Assembly (NCBI GenBank): GCA_039028155.1
Contig: JBCCIS010000017.1
Coordinates: 25,364 to 89,363 of the forward strand
Reading direction: 5' to 3'
Source of the DNA: Pseudomonadota bacterium
GTDB lineage: Bacteria > Pseudomonadota > Alphaproteobacteria > SP197
DNA: 64,000 bases
Under the pieces are notes generated by a model. It worked only from the letters and a program-made list of their open reading frames with translations. It made no database searches and was not told the origin of the DNA. Every line of letters starts with the position of its first letter. Position 1 is the stretch's first letter. A program made the position numbers and the translations under genes. This document shows positions 38,405 through 47,591 of this stretch, piece after piece.

Positions 38405-39181
38405 CTAGAGCGTGCCGTTGAAGCTGCCGCCGTCCATGACAAGGTTCTGCCCGGTTATGTATCCGGCGTGCACGCTGCACAGGAAGGCGCAGGCCGCACC
38501 GAACTCGTCGGCCTCACCAAAGCGGCCCGCCGGGTTGCTCTGGGCCTCACGCTTCATGGTCGCCTCGAAGTCTTCGTCGCCCTGGCCGCGTTTGGTCATG
38601 GTCTGACGCAGCCGGTCCGTGTTGAACGGGCCGGGCAGCAGGCCGTTGATGGTCACGTTGTGGCGAACGGTCTGGCGTGAGAGGCCCCCGACAAACCCTG
38701 TCAGGCCGGAGCGCGCGCCATTGGAAAGTCCGAGGATGGGGATCGGCGATTTCACGCCCGCCGACGTGACGTTGACGATACGGCCGAAGCCGCGGTCGAT
38801 CATGCCGTCGACCGTCGCCTTGATCAGAAAGATCGCCGTCAGCATGTTGGCGTCGAGCGCCGTGATCCAGTCGTCTCGGTCCCAGTCGCGGAAGTCGCCC
38901 GGCGGCGGGCCGCCCGCATTGTTAACCAGGATGTCGGGCCCCGGGCAGGCATCAAGCAAAGCCTGGCGGCCGGCTTCGGTCGTAACGTCGGCAGGGACCG
39001 GCACCGCGCGCACGCCGGTTTCCGACGCGATCTCGCGCGCCGTCGCTTCGACTGTCTCGGCCGTGCGGCCGTTGATGACGACGTCGACCCCTTCCCTGGC
39101 CAGCGCCATCGCGCAGCCCTTGCCGAGCCCCTTGCTGGAGGCGCAAACGATGGCCGACTTGCCGGCTAGTCCGAGGTCCAT
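38405..39181 (-). CDS. SDR-fold oxidoreductase lacking the Tyr-Lys pair
   Basis: A 258-residue Rossmann protein with the cofactor motif ASSKGLGKG (14-22) and NNAGG (87-91). Ser140 (NVTSAG) is in place, but the catalytic Tyr, expected 13 residues later, is Ser153, and the Lys, expected at 157, is Arg157 (LSNGARSGL). This LSN-x-x-R form occurs as a distinct subgroup of SDRs often annotated as 3-oxoacyl-ACP reductase-like; activity is uncertain. Its start overlaps the hdaA stop by 16 bp, and the kinase gene follows at once. Confidence 0.85.
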   Translation of the reverse strand: MDLGLAGKSAIVCASSKGLGKGCAMALAREGVDVVINGRTAETVEATAREIASETGVRAVPVPADVTTEAGRQALLDACPGPDILVNNAGGPPPGDFRDWDRDDWITALDANMLTAIFLIKATVDGMIDRGFGRIVNVTSAGVKSPIPILGLSNGARSGLTGFVGGLSRQTVRHNVTINGLLPGPFNTDRLRQTMTKRGQGDEDFEATMKREAQSNPAGRFGEADEFGAACAFLCSVHAGYITGQNLVMDGGSFNGTL

Positions 39182-39876
39182 GCTTCATCTCTCCTTGTGG
39201 ATTCCTGTTGTTCGAGGACGCGGCGCGCCAGCGGAACGGTAATGTTGCGCCGCTCGGCAAGCGACAGGCTGTCGAGGCTTTCGACCAAGCTGCCGACGGC
39301 TGAGAAGGAACGCTCCATGCGCATGACGATATAGTCGACCACGTCGTCGGCGACCTTGAGCTGCCTGTCGTCGAACAGTTTGGCGAGGACCGCCGCCAGA
39401 AGATCGTCATCGGGCGCGGTCACCGCGACAGCGGGTATGGCACCAAGGCGCGATGCCAAGTCAGGCAGATCAACCGACCAGCGCGCCGGCGCCTCGCGGC
39501 CGGTCAGCATCAGGAAACCCTCTTCCTCACGGATCAGATTGATGATGTGGAACAGCGCTTCCTCATCGACGCCACGGTCGGCGTCTTCGACCACCAAACG
39601 GTGATCGCTGCCTAACGCATCGATCACGTTGGCAACGGTCAGGTCGTGTGCCGCGATGACTTGCGCGCCGGACCGGAGGCGCCAGACATGGGCCAGGTGG
39701 CTCTTGCCGCTCGCCGCCGGCCCATAGAGCGCCAGTGACCGGCCTGGCCAGTCGGGCCAGCGGTCGAGCCAAGCGACAGCATCGCGGTTGGCGTCGGCGA
39801 CGACAAAATCCTCGGCATCCAGCGCATGGCGGTGTTCAAACGACAGCGGGATCTGTTGGGCCGTCACGGTCGTCAA
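39166..39876 (-). CDS. hdaA: DnaA-related replication regulator (Hda homologue)
   Basis: A 236-residue AAA+ protein of the Hda type, which with the sliding clamp stimulates ATP hydrolysis by DnaA and limits initiation. It has the clamp-binding QIPLSF at residues 8-13, Walker A GPAASGKSH (52-60) and Walker B LVVEDAD; the DnaA DNA-binding domain is absent, as expected. It starts at TTG 39876 overlapping the DUF2066 stop. The DUF2066-hdaA order upstream of polyphosphate genes is common in Alphaproteobacteria, but here an SDR gene follows. Confidence 0.92.
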   Translation of the reverse strand: MTTVTAQQIPLSFEHRHALDAEDFVVADANRDAVAWLDRWPDWPGRSLALYGPAASGKSHLAHVWRLRSGAQVIAAHDLTVANVIDALGSDHRLVVEDADRGVDEEALFHIINLIREEEGFLMLTGREAPARWSVDLPDLASRLGAIPAVAVTAPDDDLLAAVLAKLFDDRQLKVADDVVDYIVMRMERSFSAVGSLVESLDSLSLAERRNITVPLARRVLEQQESTRRDEAWTSD

Positions 39877-40967
39877 AGCGGGTAGATCAGCCAGATGTCG
39901 CCGCGTTCGACGAGCGCCAGGCCCTGCTGGCGCAAGGTCGACTGCAGCCGTTGGACATCGCCGAGATAGCGCAGGTTCACCCGGGCGCTCTTGGCCGACA
40001 ACACGATCGTCTCGACATCCTGGATCAGCGCGGTGCCGGAGAGGACCCGGCGCATCTCCAGCCAGTTGGCGAGGTCGTCGAACGAGACATCGACAACGAT
40101 CTCGTCCTGGGAATCAGGCGCCAGCAGGTTGGCCGTCTTCCAGGTCTCGTTGACGCTGTCGTCGGCGGTTTTGACGGCATTCAACAGGTCGCCCTCGCCG
40201 AGCGACGGCACAATGCGCGAACCGAGGATGGGCACCTGCTCGCCAATCGCCTCAGTATAGGTGGTCAGCGACAGATTGTTCGCGTTGCCCGCCTCGATGG
40301 TCGCGACCAAGACGCCCTGGGCGCCATACCGCTCAGCCAAGGGCTGCATCAACGCCCAGTTACCCTGTACCGCGTCCTCGGCATCGAGCGATAGGAGATC
40401 GGAGAGATCGCCGAACGGCGCGCGTAACGCGATCAAACCGTGGCCCGGCGGCGCGTTCTGCCACGCCTGCAGCCATACCGCATCGCCCTCCGACCACAGC
40501 GCCGGCGTGCCACCGCGTATCAGCACAGGCAGGACCAGAAGGGTCGGACCCGGCGATTCAGCAAACGGGATGTTCTGCACGCTGAGTAGCGAACGCACCG
40601 CATCCGCGTTAAATCGATAGGTTAAGTTCGCGATGTAACGCTCTGAAGAGACACGCTCTTCATCCACACCAAAACTACGGACGAGATTGGTGAGCTGGCT
40701 CTGCCCGGCGCTGATCGCGCGCTGCTGATCGCCGATCGGGACCAGCCGTTGGACCAGGAACCGCCAGGCCATCTGCTGACCGTTGGCGAGTGCCGTATCG
40801 CGCGCGGCATCAGCGCTGTCGGCGGTTTCGTCGACCATGACGTTACTGACGACGAAGGCATCTTGAGCGCGCGCCGAATGGGGGCCATCGAGGCCCATGA
40901 CAAGCACAACCAGTCCAACGGAAAGAACAAGGAGCCTGAGGCCCCATCGGCGAGGCTTTTGCCGCAT
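39873..40967 (-). CDS. DUF2066 periplasmic protein
   Basis: A 364-residue protein with one N-terminal hydrophobic segment (about 12-31) that looks like a signal peptide ending [10 protein letters not shown]. The body is beta-rich with the DUF2066 pattern: [27 protein letters not shown], and a Tyr-Arg-Phe strand near 127-131. Function is not known. The start is ATG 40967; a longer open frame to 41600 lies antisense to purM and is rejected. The gene is divergent from purM (69 bp) and overlaps hdaA. Confidence 0.85.
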   Translation of the reverse strand: MRQKPRRWGLRLLVLSVGLVVLVMGLDGPHSARAQDAFVVSNVMVDETADSADAARDTALANGQQMAWRFLVQRLVPIGDQQRAISAGQSQLTNLVRSFGVDEERVSSERYIANLTYRFNADAVRSLLSVQNIPFAESPGPTLLVLPVLIRGGTPALWSEGDAVWLQAWQNAPPGHGLIALRAPFGDLSDLLSLDAEDAVQGNWALMQPLAERYGAQGVLVATIEAGNANNLSLTTYTEAIGEQVPILGSRIVPSLGEGDLLNAVKTADDSVNETWKTANLLAPDSQDEIVVDVSFDDLANWLEMRRVLSGTALIQDVETIVLSAKSARVNLRYLGDVQRLQSTLRQQGLALVERGDIWLIYPL

Positions 40968-41036
40968 TGCAAAGACGTTCCCATGACGTATGTTGAGCCG
41001 ACGATAACAGACCGTCGTTCGGGGAGCGAGGCCGCC

Positions 41037-42110
41037 ATGACAGGCCTGACGTACAGGGACGCGGGCGTCGATATCGACGCCGGCGAGAGTGTGGTTGAGG
41101 CGATCAAGCCGCTCGCCCGCGCGACCATGCGCTCCGGCGCCGACGCCGCGCTGGGTGGCTTCGGCGGCGTGTTCGACCCGCGCGCGGCCGGTTATGAAGA
41201 CCCCCTTCTCGTCTCCGGCACCGACAGCGTCGGCACCAAGCTGAAGCTGGCGATCGATGTCGGTGTCCACGACACCGTCGGCATCGACTGCGTCGCCATG
41301 TGCGCCAACGACGTGCTGGTCCAGGGCGCCGAACCGCTCTTCTTCCTGGACTATATCGGTATCGGCCAGATGGAGGTCGAGCTCGCCCGCGACCTCGTCG
41401 CCGGTGTCGCGGAGGGCTGCCATCAGGCCGGGTGCGCCTTGATCGGCGGTGAGTCCGCTGAACTGCCCGGCCTCTATGCGCCCGGCGACTACGACCTCGT
41501 CGGCTTTTGCTGCGGCGCGGTTGAACGCGACGGCCTGTTGCCCCGTGACGATATGGCGCCCGGCGACGTCATCCTGGGCCTGGCGTCCAGCGGCGTGCAT
41601 TCCAACGGCTTCTCCCTGGTGCGCCAGGCGATCGCCCTGCGTGGCCTGGATCTAGCCGACGACGCACCGTTCCAACCGGGCACCAGCCTGGGCCTTGCCC
41701 TGCTGGAGCCGACGCGCATTTACGTCAAAAGCTGCCTGGCGGCGATCAGAGGCGGCGGCGTCAAGGCGCTCTGCCACATCACCGGCGGCGGCTTGATCGA
41801 GAACATTCCGCGCGTCCTGCCCGACCATTTGAGCGCACACATCACTGCGGGATCATGGCAGGTACCGGACGTCTTTTCATGGCTTGCCACCGGCCATCAG
41901 GGATCGGGTATCACGGCGCATGAGATGGCGCGGACCTTCAACTGCGGCATCGGCATGATCGTTGTCACGGCACCGGAAGACGCTGAGGCTGTCGCCGCAA
42001 GACTGCGTGACGGCGGCGAAACCGTATGGCCGATCGGCGAACTCGTCGCGCGCGACGCGGCGGAGCCGCTGACGATCGACAAGCTCGACAGCGGCTGGCT
42101 CAAAGGCTGA
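41037..42110 (+). CDS. purM: Phosphoribosylformylglycinamidine cyclo-ligase
   Basis: PurM closes FGAM to AIR with ATP, step five of purine synthesis. ATG 41037 with GAGG upstream gives 357 residues. Signatures: [11 protein letters not shown] at the N-terminus, [13 protein letters not shown] (ATP site), [19 protein letters not shown] and [14 protein letters not shown]. The AIR-synthetase-fold C-terminal half is complete. purN follows eight bases after the stop, so the two act as one transcription unit. Confidence 0.96.
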   Translation: MTGLTYRDAGVDIDAGESVVEAIKPLARATMRSGADAALGGFGGVFDPRAAGYEDPLLVSGTDSVGTKLKLAIDVGVHDTVGIDCVAMCANDVLVQGAEPLFFLDYIGIGQMEVELARDLVAGVAEGCHQAGCALIGGESAELPGLYAPGDYDLVGFCCGAVERDGLLPRDDMAPGDVILGLASSGVHSNGFSLVRQAIALRGLDLADDAPFQPGTSLGLALLEPTRIYVKSCLAAIRGGGVKALCHITGGGLIENIPRVLPDHLSAHITAGSWQVPDVFSWLATGHQGSGITAHEMARTFNCGIGMIVVTAPEDAEAVAARLRDGGETVWPIGELVARDAAEPLTIDKLDSGWLKG

Positions 42111-42118
42111 GATCGGTA

Positions 42119-42760
42119 ATGAAGGTTGCGGTGTTCATCTCCGGGCGGGGCAGCAATCTGCAATCGCTTATCGACGGCTGCGCCGACGGCACCATCCCCG
42201 CCGAAATCGGGTTGGTGGTGTCGAACCGCCCGGACGCCCAGGGGCTGACCCGCGCCGACCAGGCCGGCATACCGACCGCCGTCATCGACCACAAGGCCTA
42301 TAGCACGCGAGACGACTTCGACGCCGTGCTCGACCGTACGACACGCAAGGCCGGTTGCTCGTTCATCTGTCTCGCCGGTTTCATGCGCATCCTGACCGAG
42401 CGCTTCGTGCGCAATTGGCGTGATCGCATGATCAACATCCACCCCGCGCTCTTACCCGCCTTCCCCGGCATCAACTGCCACGCCCGTGCGATCGAGGCGG
42501 GCGTGCGGATCTCCGGCGCAACCGTCCACTTCAGCCGTCCGGAGCTGGATGCCGGCCCGATCATCGTTCAAGGCGCGGTCCCTGTGCTGCCGGACGATAC
42601 AGAGGACACGCTCGCCGCGCGGATCTTGGAGGTCGAGCACCAGATCTATCCCCTGGCGCTCAAGCTCGTCGCGCAAGGCCGGATTACCGTGCGCAACGAG
42701 ATCGTCCGCATCGACGATGCCGACTTCGTCAACGGGTTCATGATCAACCCGTTGCCATAA
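42119..42760 (+). CDS. purN: Phosphoribosylglycinamide formyltransferase
   Basis: A 213-residue enzyme that formylates GAR with 10-formyl-tetrahydrofolate. The catalytic triad is Asn106, His108 (INIHPALLPAFPG) and Asp144 (DAGPII), at the same numbers as in E. coli. FISGRGSNLQSLI is the N-terminal GAR-binding loop. A longer frame upstream lies inside purM and is rejected. It is cotranscribed with purM. Confidence 0.96.
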   Translation: MKVAVFISGRGSNLQSLIDGCADGTIPAEIGLVVSNRPDAQGLTRADQAGIPTAVIDHKAYSTRDDFDAVLDRTTRKAGCSFICLAGFMRILTERFVRNWRDRMINIHPALLPAFPGINCHARAIEAGVRISGATVHFSRPELDAGPIIVQGAVPVLPDDTEDTLAARILEVEHQIYPLALKLVAQGRITVRNEIVRIDDADFVNGFMINPLP

Positions 42761-42772
42761 GGGCATCTTGTT

Positions 42773-42930
42773 GTTTCCCTCGCCCCTTGAGGGAGAGGGA
42801 AACGCAGGCTTGGGCGCGTCAGCGCCATAGCCGAAGTAGGGTGAGGGGTAAGCCGTCGCCAGTTTGATTAGTGCGCTATCGCGCGCGGCCCCCTCACCCC
42901 GGCCCTCTCCCTCGTTGGAGAGGGGCAGAG
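42773..42930. repeat. About 160-bp intergenic repeat, copy A2
   Basis: The second copy of repeat A, inverted relative to 15271-15440 (compared in detail there). It starts in GTTTCCCTCGCCCCTTGAGG and ends in CCCTCTCCCTCGTTGGAGAG. It fills most of the gap between the convergent purN and HisC-like genes, as A1 does between rne and the aminotransferase. Confidence 0.85.
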
Positions 42931-42963
42931 GTGCGGCCCTGTCTCGCCTTATCTCAATAGAAC

Positions 42964-44037
42964 TTAGATAAGCACGTCGCGCAGAGCGGCGATCGCCGTC
43001 TGCAAGTCATCTTCCGGTCCCAGCGTCACGCGCAGACAGTCCGGCAGTTTGTAACCGCCCATGGGCCGCAGAATGATGTCGCGCTGCTTCAGTGCGTCGT
43101 AGGTGTTGGCCGCCTGATCGGCACCGCCGGGAAAACGCACGAGCACGAAGTTGCCGTGACCTCGGACGGCCTTGAGACCCATCGGCGTCACGGCACTTTC
43201 AAACATCGCACGCAAGTGGTTGTTGAGCTCGCGATGATGGTCAACATGCTTGCTGTCGCGCACCGCGGCGTGGGCGGCAGCGAGTGAGGGCGCGGTCAGG
43301 CTGTTGGGCAGACGCAGCCGGTGCACCATGTCGACGACGTCGGGCGGACCATAGGCCCAGCCGATACGCATACCGGCCAGACCGTGGATCTTGGAAAAGG
43401 TGTGCAAGACGACCGTGCGCGAACTCTCGCGCGCCAGCGCCAAGCCATCGTCATAGGCGGGGTCGCTGACAAACTCGCCATAGGCGGCGTCCAATACCAG
43501 CAGCACGTGATCCGGCAGGTCCCGCTGCAGCGCGCGGATTGACTGGATGTCCAGCAACGTCCCGGTCGGATTGTTCGGGTTGGCCAGAAAAAGGATGCGG
43601 GTCTCCGGTGTCACCGCGCGCAGCAGGTGGTCGATGTCGACGGTCATGCCCGGTTCCTCGGCGCGCACCACACGGCCGCCGGCGATGCGTGTCGCGGTAT
43701 CGAAGAACAGATAGCCGTAGCGGCTGGTCAGCGCCTCGGTGCCTGAGCCGAGATAGGCCAGCGCCAGATAGAGGATCACCTCCATCGAACCGGCGGTGCA
43801 GACGATACGCTCGGGCTCTATGTCGTGGATTTCGCCGAGCGCTTCGCGCAGTGCCCGCGCTTCCGTGTCGGGATAGAGCTGCGGCCGCGCCATGGCATCG
43901 CGCGCGGCCTCGATGGCAAGCGGGCTGGCGGCAATAGCGGCCTCGTTCGACGCCAGTTGGATGGCGCCGGGCTTACCCATCTCGGCGAGTTCATAAGGCG
44001 ACAGCGCCTGGACGTGGGATTGCGCAATGAGTGGCAT
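42964..44037 (-). CDS. HisC-like PLP-dependent aminotransferase
   Basis: A 357-residue fold-type I aminotransferase of the histidinol-phosphate aminotransferase family. The Schiff-base Lys is in HTFSKIHGLAGMRIGW; ANPNNPTGTLL and LDAAYGEF contact PLP. The second Arg of the substrate site is in CLRVTLG. HisC paralogues also act on aromatic amino acids, so a role outside histidine synthesis is possible, as no his gene is near. Start and stop overlap by one base (TGATG) with the 2-hydroxyacid dehydrogenase gene. Confidence 0.85.
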   Translation of the reverse strand: MPLIAQSHVQALSPYELAEMGKPGAIQLASNEAAIAASPLAIEAARDAMARPQLYPDTEARALREALGEIHDIEPERIVCTAGSMEVILYLALAYLGSGTEALTSRYGYLFFDTATRIAGGRVVRAEEPGMTVDIDHLLRAVTPETRILFLANPNNPTGTLLDIQSIRALQRDLPDHVLLVLDAAYGEFVSDPAYDDGLALARESSRTVVLHTFSKIHGLAGMRIGWAYGPPDVVDMVHRLRLPNSLTAPSLAAAHAAVRDSKHVDHHRELNNHLRAMFESAVTPMGLKAVRGHGNFVLVRFPGGADQAANTYDALKQRDIILRPMGGYKLPDCLRVTLGPEDDLQTAIAALRDVLI

Positions 44038-44990
44038 CAGTATCCCCTCACCGGGTCGACGATGTTGAAACGCTGCCGGCCGGCCATGTGTCGAGCGAGA
44101 TTGTCGGCAAAGATATCAAGTGCCGCCAGTTCCCAGCCTTCGTAAACCGCGCAGCTATGGGGTGTGATGATCACGTTCTCCATATCCCAGAACGGTGCGT
44201 CTTCGGGCATCGGCTCGGGATCGTAAACATCCAGCGCCGCGCCGCCCAACTGGCCGCTGATCAGCGCTTCTTCCAACGCCGCCGCATCGACCACGCCGCC
44301 GCGCGAGACGTCGACCAAAAAGGCGCCGGGCTTCATGGCCGCGAAGGCGGCGGCATCGATCATGCCAAGCGTCCGTGAAGTCCGCGGTACGCAGACGGCA
44401 ACGACATCGGCCTCGGCGAGCGCGGTGTGCAGGTCGTCGGCGGCATGGACCTTGTCGACATTCGCCATGTCTTGCGGCCTGGCGCGCGTACCGACGACGC
44501 GTATGCCAAGCGCCGTCGCCTTCGCGGCAAGCGCCTGACCGGTGCTGCCCAGCCCGACGATCGCCATGGTCAGCCCGCGCAGATCGCGGACGGTTCCCGG
44601 GCACCATTCGTGGCGCGCCTGCGCGCGCATGAAAAAGGGAAACCGCATGGCGAGCGCCACGGTCGAACCGATGACGTACCAGGCCATCGATTCAGCGGCG
44701 ACGCCGGCGCCATTGGTGACCGTTACGCTCGCCGGGTCCCACGCCCCCAGGTGATCGGCGCCAACGCCGCCGATCGCGATCCACTCCAGACCCGGCGATG
44801 ACTTCAGCGCATCGGATGGATAGGGCCCCTCTTCGAAGCGAATGTGGAATTGCGCCTCAGGCTTTGTCTCGGCAAGCGCGTCAGGCAACGCGGCATAACT
44901 GTCGCAGCCGAAGACCTCGACGTTGGGAAAGCGCGCCGCCAACCGCTCGACCAGCGGCTGCGGTTGCGCTTCGTGAATGAGGACACGCAT
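44037..44990 (-). CDS. D-2-hydroxyacid dehydrogenase family protein
   Basis: A 317-residue NAD(P)-linked dehydrogenase. The cofactor motif is GLGSTGQALAAKATALG (about 145-161); the substrate Arg is in VPRTSRTLG/SRGGVVD, the acidic helper in DPEPMPED, and the catalytic His in ITPHSC. The pattern places it with glyoxylate/hydroxypyruvate reductase-like enzymes; substrate not known. It is translationally coupled to the HisC-like aminotransferase, which fits a two-step exchange between a 2-hydroxy acid, its keto acid and an amino acid. Confidence 0.87.
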   Translation of the reverse strand: MRVLIHEAQPQPLVERLAARFPNVEVFGCDSYAALPDALAETKPEAQFHIRFEEGPYPSDALKSSPGLEWIAIGGVGADHLGAWDPASVTVTNGAGVAAESMAWYVIGSTVALAMRFPFFMRAQARHEWCPGTVRDLRGLTMAIVGLGSTGQALAAKATALGIRVVGTRARPQDMANVDKVHAADDLHTALAEADVVAVCVPRTSRTLGMIDAAAFAAMKPGAFLVDVSRGGVVDAAALEEALISGQLGGAALDVYDPEPMPEDAPFWDMENVIITPHSCAVYEGWELAALDIFADNLARHMAGRQRFNIVDPVRGY

Positions 44991-45017
44991 GATTGCCGCG
45001 CCCTCCCCGAGTCAGTG

Positions 45018-45440
45018 CTAGCCGACGATCTCGTCGTCGGAGAAGAAGAACGCGACTTCGCGCGCGGCATTCTCTACGGAGTCCGAGCCGTGCACCGAGT
45101 TGGCCTCGATCGATTCGGCGAACTCCGCGCGAATGGTGCCGGCATCCGCATCGGCGGGATTGGTGGCGCCCATGACTTCGCGGTTCTTGGCAACGGCGTT
45201 GTCGCCTTCCAGGACCTGAACGACCACGGGACCGGACGTCATGAACGCGACCAGCGAACCATAGAAAGGGCGCTCGCGATGGACTTCGTAAAAGGCCTCA
45301 GCCTGCTCCTGGGTCAAGGCGATGCGCTTCTGGGCGACAATCCGGAGACCGGCATCCTCCAGTTTGGCGTTGATCTTGCCGGTCAGATTGCGGCGGGTGG
45401 CGTCCGGTTTGATGATCGATAGCGTGCGTTCGGTGGCCAT
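45018..45440 (-). CDS. ndk: Nucleoside diphosphate kinase
   Basis: A 140-residue enzyme that transfers the gamma phosphate between nucleoside tri- and diphosphates through phospho-His117 (NSVHGSDS). [10 protein letters not shown] at the N-terminus and REVMGATNP are the nucleotide-site motifs. Length is typical of the tetrameric or hexameric bacterial form. It lies between holC and the dehydrogenase, all on the minus strand, with 82 bp upstream, enough for its own promoter. Confidence 0.97.
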   Translation of the reverse strand: MATERTLSIIKPDATRRNLTGKINAKLEDAGLRIVAQKRIALTQEQAEAFYEVHRERPFYGSLVAFMTSGPVVVQVLEGDNAVAKNREVMGATNPADADAGTIRAEFAESIEANSVHGSDSVENAAREVAFFFSDDEIVG

Positions 45441-45522
45441 GGTGAGCGGTCTTTTTGCTGGTGAGAACGAGGGGTCGTGTGAATTTCGCGCGCCTTATAG
45501 GGCGTTCGACCGCCAGCGTCTA

Positions 45523-45993
45523 CTACCCAGCCTCGCCGCCCGCTTCGGCCTTCTGCTCCCAGCCGCCCTGATCAGTCTGCTGCCAATAGGTCAGGTGATG
45601 ACCGCCATCCTTCAACGCTTTCCAACGCACACGAGCGGCGGCCACGGCGGCTTCGTCGCGGCCATCGAACATGTCGATGATGCGTTCGAAGTCAGATGTC
45701 TCACCGGCATCTGCGCCACCGGTCAGGACCAGGACCTTGGCGCCGTTCGGGTTGGTGACGTGATCGGTCAGATAGACCGGCTGGTCCTCTGGGTCGCCGT
45801 CGGCGGCCGTACCGTGGGGCAAGAACGAGGCGGGATCATAGGTCCACAAGGCCGCGCTCAGATGCTCTGCCCGTTCGTCGGATTCCGCGACGACCACCGC
45901 GCGCATGCCCCGCGACACCGCCTTTTCCAGGAGCTTCGGTAGGGCCCGTTCGAGAGGCGTGCGCAGCAGGTGGTAGAAGCCGATTTCGCTCAT
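45523..45993 (-). CDS. holC: DNA polymerase III chi subunit
   Basis: A 156-residue clamp-loader accessory protein that contacts SSB. The typical N-terminus (EIGFYHLLRTPLERALPKLL) and VYLTDHVTNPNGAKVLVL are seen. The C-terminal tail is Gly/Glu-rich. It follows pepA by six bases, the conserved pepA-holC pairing of Proteobacteria, and is probably cotranscribed. Confidence 0.93.
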   Translation of the reverse strand: MSEIGFYHLLRTPLERALPKLLEKAVSRGMRAVVVAESDERAEHLSAALWTYDPASFLPHGTAADGDPEDQPVYLTDHVTNPNGAKVLVLTGGADAGETSDFERIIDMFDGRDEAAVAAARVRWKALKDGGHHLTYWQQTDQGGWEQKAEAGGEAG

Positions 45994-45999
45994 CGGGTC

Positions 46000-47469
46000 C
46001 TAGCTTTCGTACTGCTCCTCGACGAAGGCATCGAGCATGCGCACGCCGTAGCCGGTCGCGCCCTTGGGCGTCAGCGGCTCGTCCGACTTCACCCAGGCGG
46101 TACCGGCGATGTCCAGGTGCGCCCATGGCGTATCACCGATAAAGCGCTCCAGCAGAACGGCGCCTGCCGTGCTGCCGGCCTCGCGCGCCTTGCCGACGTT
46201 TTTCATGTCCGCGATGTCGGACTTGATGTCCTTGCTGTAGCGGTCGCCCAGTGGCATGCGCCAGAGCTCCTCACCAACCTTGTCGCCGGCGGCAACCAGG
46301 CCATAGGCCAGTTCATCGTTGTTGCTGAAGAGGCCCGCCTTGTAGCTGCCCAGGGCGACGATGATCGCCCCGGTCAGAGTCGCCAGATCGATCACCTGCT
46401 TCGGTTTGAAGGTCTCGACCGCATAGTGCAGAGCGTCGGCCAGCACCAGCCGGCCCTCCGCGTCGGTGTTGATGACCTCGATCGTCTGGCCCGACATGGT
46501 GGTCACCACATCGCCTGGCCGTTGGGCTGTGCTGGACGGCATGTTCTCGACACAGCCGATGATGCCGACCACGTTGGCCTTGGCACTGCGCGCGGCAAGC
46601 GCGTGCATCAGGCCGGTGACACAGCCCGCACCCGCCATGTCGAACTTCATCTCCTCCATGCCGCCGGCCGGCTTGATCGAGATGCCGCCGGTATCGAAGC
46701 ACACGCCCTTGCCGACCACCGCCAGCCACGGCGCGTCGCTGGCGGCGCCCTCCCAGCGCATCACCACAAGCTGGGATTCGCGGGCGCTGCCCTGGCCGAC
46801 GCCAAGCAGCGCACCCATGCCCAGCTCGGTCATCTTGGCTTCTCCCAAGACTTCAACGTCGACACCTAACGCGCTCAATTCACTCGCTCTTCTGGCAAAC
46901 TCCTCTGGATAGAGTGTGTTGGCCGGCTCGCTGACGAGGTTCCGGGTCAATTCGACACCGGCGGCGAGCGGCGCCAGACGGGCCATGCGGGCCTCGCCCG
47001 CCTCGGGGTCGGCGCTGACGATCGTCAGGCGCTCCAGGCTGGGCAGATCGTCGTCCTTCAGCTTGGTGCGGTACTTGTCGAAGCGATAGCTGCGCAGCCG
47101 GACACCGTGGGAGAAATCGGCGCCGTGGGCTGCCTTGACCGACAGCAGGGCCGCGTGCTTGGCGCCGACCCGATTGAGGTGTGCAGCAACATTGCCGCCC
47201 AGGCGCTGGCGCCCGAGATCGGTGATGTCGTCGAAATCGCCGAGGCCGACGGCCACGATACGGCTGGCGCTGATGCCCGCCGGTGCGACGATGTCGAGGA
47301 TCTGATCGCGCTTGCCGCTGAACCGTCCAGTCGCGACGGCCTTGGTGACGGCGCCGTCGGTCAGCCCGTCGATTTCCTCGGCCCCGGGCCGCAACGCGCG
47401 GTTCTCGCTTATGCCGACAATCAGCGCGTCGGCGTCATCGGGGATAGTCGTCGCAAAGGCAAAGTCCAT
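46000..47469 (-). CDS. pepA: Leucyl aminopeptidase (M17)
   Basis: A 489-residue M17 metallopeptidase that removes N-terminal residues, also involved in site-specific recombination in some bacteria. The active site is read in GVCFDTGGISIKP (Asp, Lys) and NTDAEGRLVLADAL (metal Asp and Glu, Arg). The macro-like N-terminal domain covers about 1-170. holC follows directly. The usual divergent neighbour, lptF, is not adjacent here because the carbamoyltransferase cassette lies between. Confidence 0.96.
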   Translation of the reverse strand: MDFAFATTIPDDADALIVGISENRALRPGAEEIDGLTDGAVTKAVATGRFSGKRDQILDIVAPAGISASRIVAVGLGDFDDITDLGRQRLGGNVAAHLNRVGAKHAALLSVKAAHGADFSHGVRLRSYRFDKYRTKLKDDDLPSLERLTIVSADPEAGEARMARLAPLAAGVELTRNLVSEPANTLYPEEFARRASELSALGVDVEVLGEAKMTELGMGALLGVGQGSARESQLVVMRWEGAASDAPWLAVVGKGVCFDTGGISIKPAGGMEEMKFDMAGAGCVTGLMHALAARSAKANVVGIIGCVENMPSSTAQRPGDVVTTMSGQTIEVINTDAEGRLVLADALHYAVETFKPKQVIDLATLTGAIIVALGSYKAGLFSNNDELAYGLVAAGDKVGEELWRMPLGDRYSKDIKSDIADMKNVGKAREAGSTAGAVLLERFIGDTPWAHLDIAGTAWVKSDEPLTPKGATGYGVRMLDAFVEEQYES

Positions 47470-47591
47470 GGTGTCCTCAGGTGCGTTTAGTGGTGTTTCT
47501 ATCGGCCAGCGAGGCCGCGGGCGGGTGGCACCGATACTGGGCGCGCGGTCATTCTACTGCAAGTCACCATGACGGGAAGTGCCTGGCGGCT

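Noticed and set aside
40968..41600. Extended N-terminus of the DUF2066 protein
   Set aside because: The extension is antisense to purM; a signal peptide begins at 40967.
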